From assembly GCA_963810905.1 (NCBI GenBank), contig CAWEPG010000010.1:15001-79000 (forward strand): a DNA stretch of 64,000 nt, read 5' to 3'. Origin of the DNA: CAWBAT01 sp963810905. Its GTDB lineage: Bacteria > Acidobacteriota > Terriglobia > Versatilivoradales > Versatilivoraceae. Made by a program: the position numbers and the translations under genes. The notes beneath the pieces were generated by a model. That model did no database searches and was not told where the DNA came from. It saw nothing but the letters and a program-made list of their open reading frames with translations. This document shows positions 63,959 to 64,000 of this stretch, one piece after another. Numbering within the stretch: the stretch's first letter is position 1; each line of letters starts with the position of its first letter.

Positions 63959-64000
63959 AATGATTGCGCCTGACTAATTACTGCATGCGACGGGCCCCCG

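Noticed and set aside
1..64000. CRISPR arrays, rRNA genes, insertion sequences and prophage
   Set aside because: No regular direct-repeat array, rRNA segment, transposase or phage structural gene was seen.

Overview
The window looks like a chromosomal segment of a diderm bacterium, most likely an acidobacterium. Supporting signs are a type IV pilus block in the order pilB-pilT-pilC-pilS-pilR, NtrY/NtrX, CarD, a paired DUF1549/DUF1553 and DUF1501 set, an RND/TolC efflux operon and an S9 peptidase. The phylum is an inference from gene content; no rRNA or other phylogenetic marker was used. A SelB gene shows that the organism probably makes selenoproteins.

Left part (1-10.7 kb, housekeeping): the 3' end of purL, then purF, purM, purN and tyrS packed head to tail, followed by an unusual zinc-ribbon/GspG-like/DUF1080-like membrane protein. 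Next come pyruvate kinase, divergent carD, an HNH endonuclease and a tRNA-Val(GAC). Next (10.9-32.7 kb, catabolic): amidohydrolase, ketopantoate-reductase-like and luciferase-like genes; a PSD1-type c-type cytochrome gene (frame broken twice) with its DUF1501 partner; an iolD-iolE-ALDH set facing away from mmsA/iolA; selB; an apparently structured non-coding RNA; galU; and an APC permease behind a second, frame-broken copy of the ALDH.

Middle (33-50 kb): pilBTCSR on the minus strand, ntrYX on the plus strand, the DNA-repair pair mrfA-mrfB (yprA-yprB) and an S9 peptidase. Right part (50-61 kb): a UroD-like methyltransferase, a GH28 glycosidase, a small cupin and a TetR-MFP-RND-TolC efflux operon. 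The last 3 kb look accessory: REP-like palindromes, a cupin gene, a DUF1214 remnant, a DUF6717-like orphan and an orphan lipoprotein. Two near-identical CTAACAAGCG motifs flank this material and recall half of an integron attC site.

Two observations stand out. Five conserved genes are split by seven frame breaks, and every break has one base too many; this is either insertion-type sequence error or a recoding/decay phenomenon. There is also an isolated transcription unit at about 28.42-28.65 kb with a good promoter, pairing segments and a GNRA-capped terminator but no gene.
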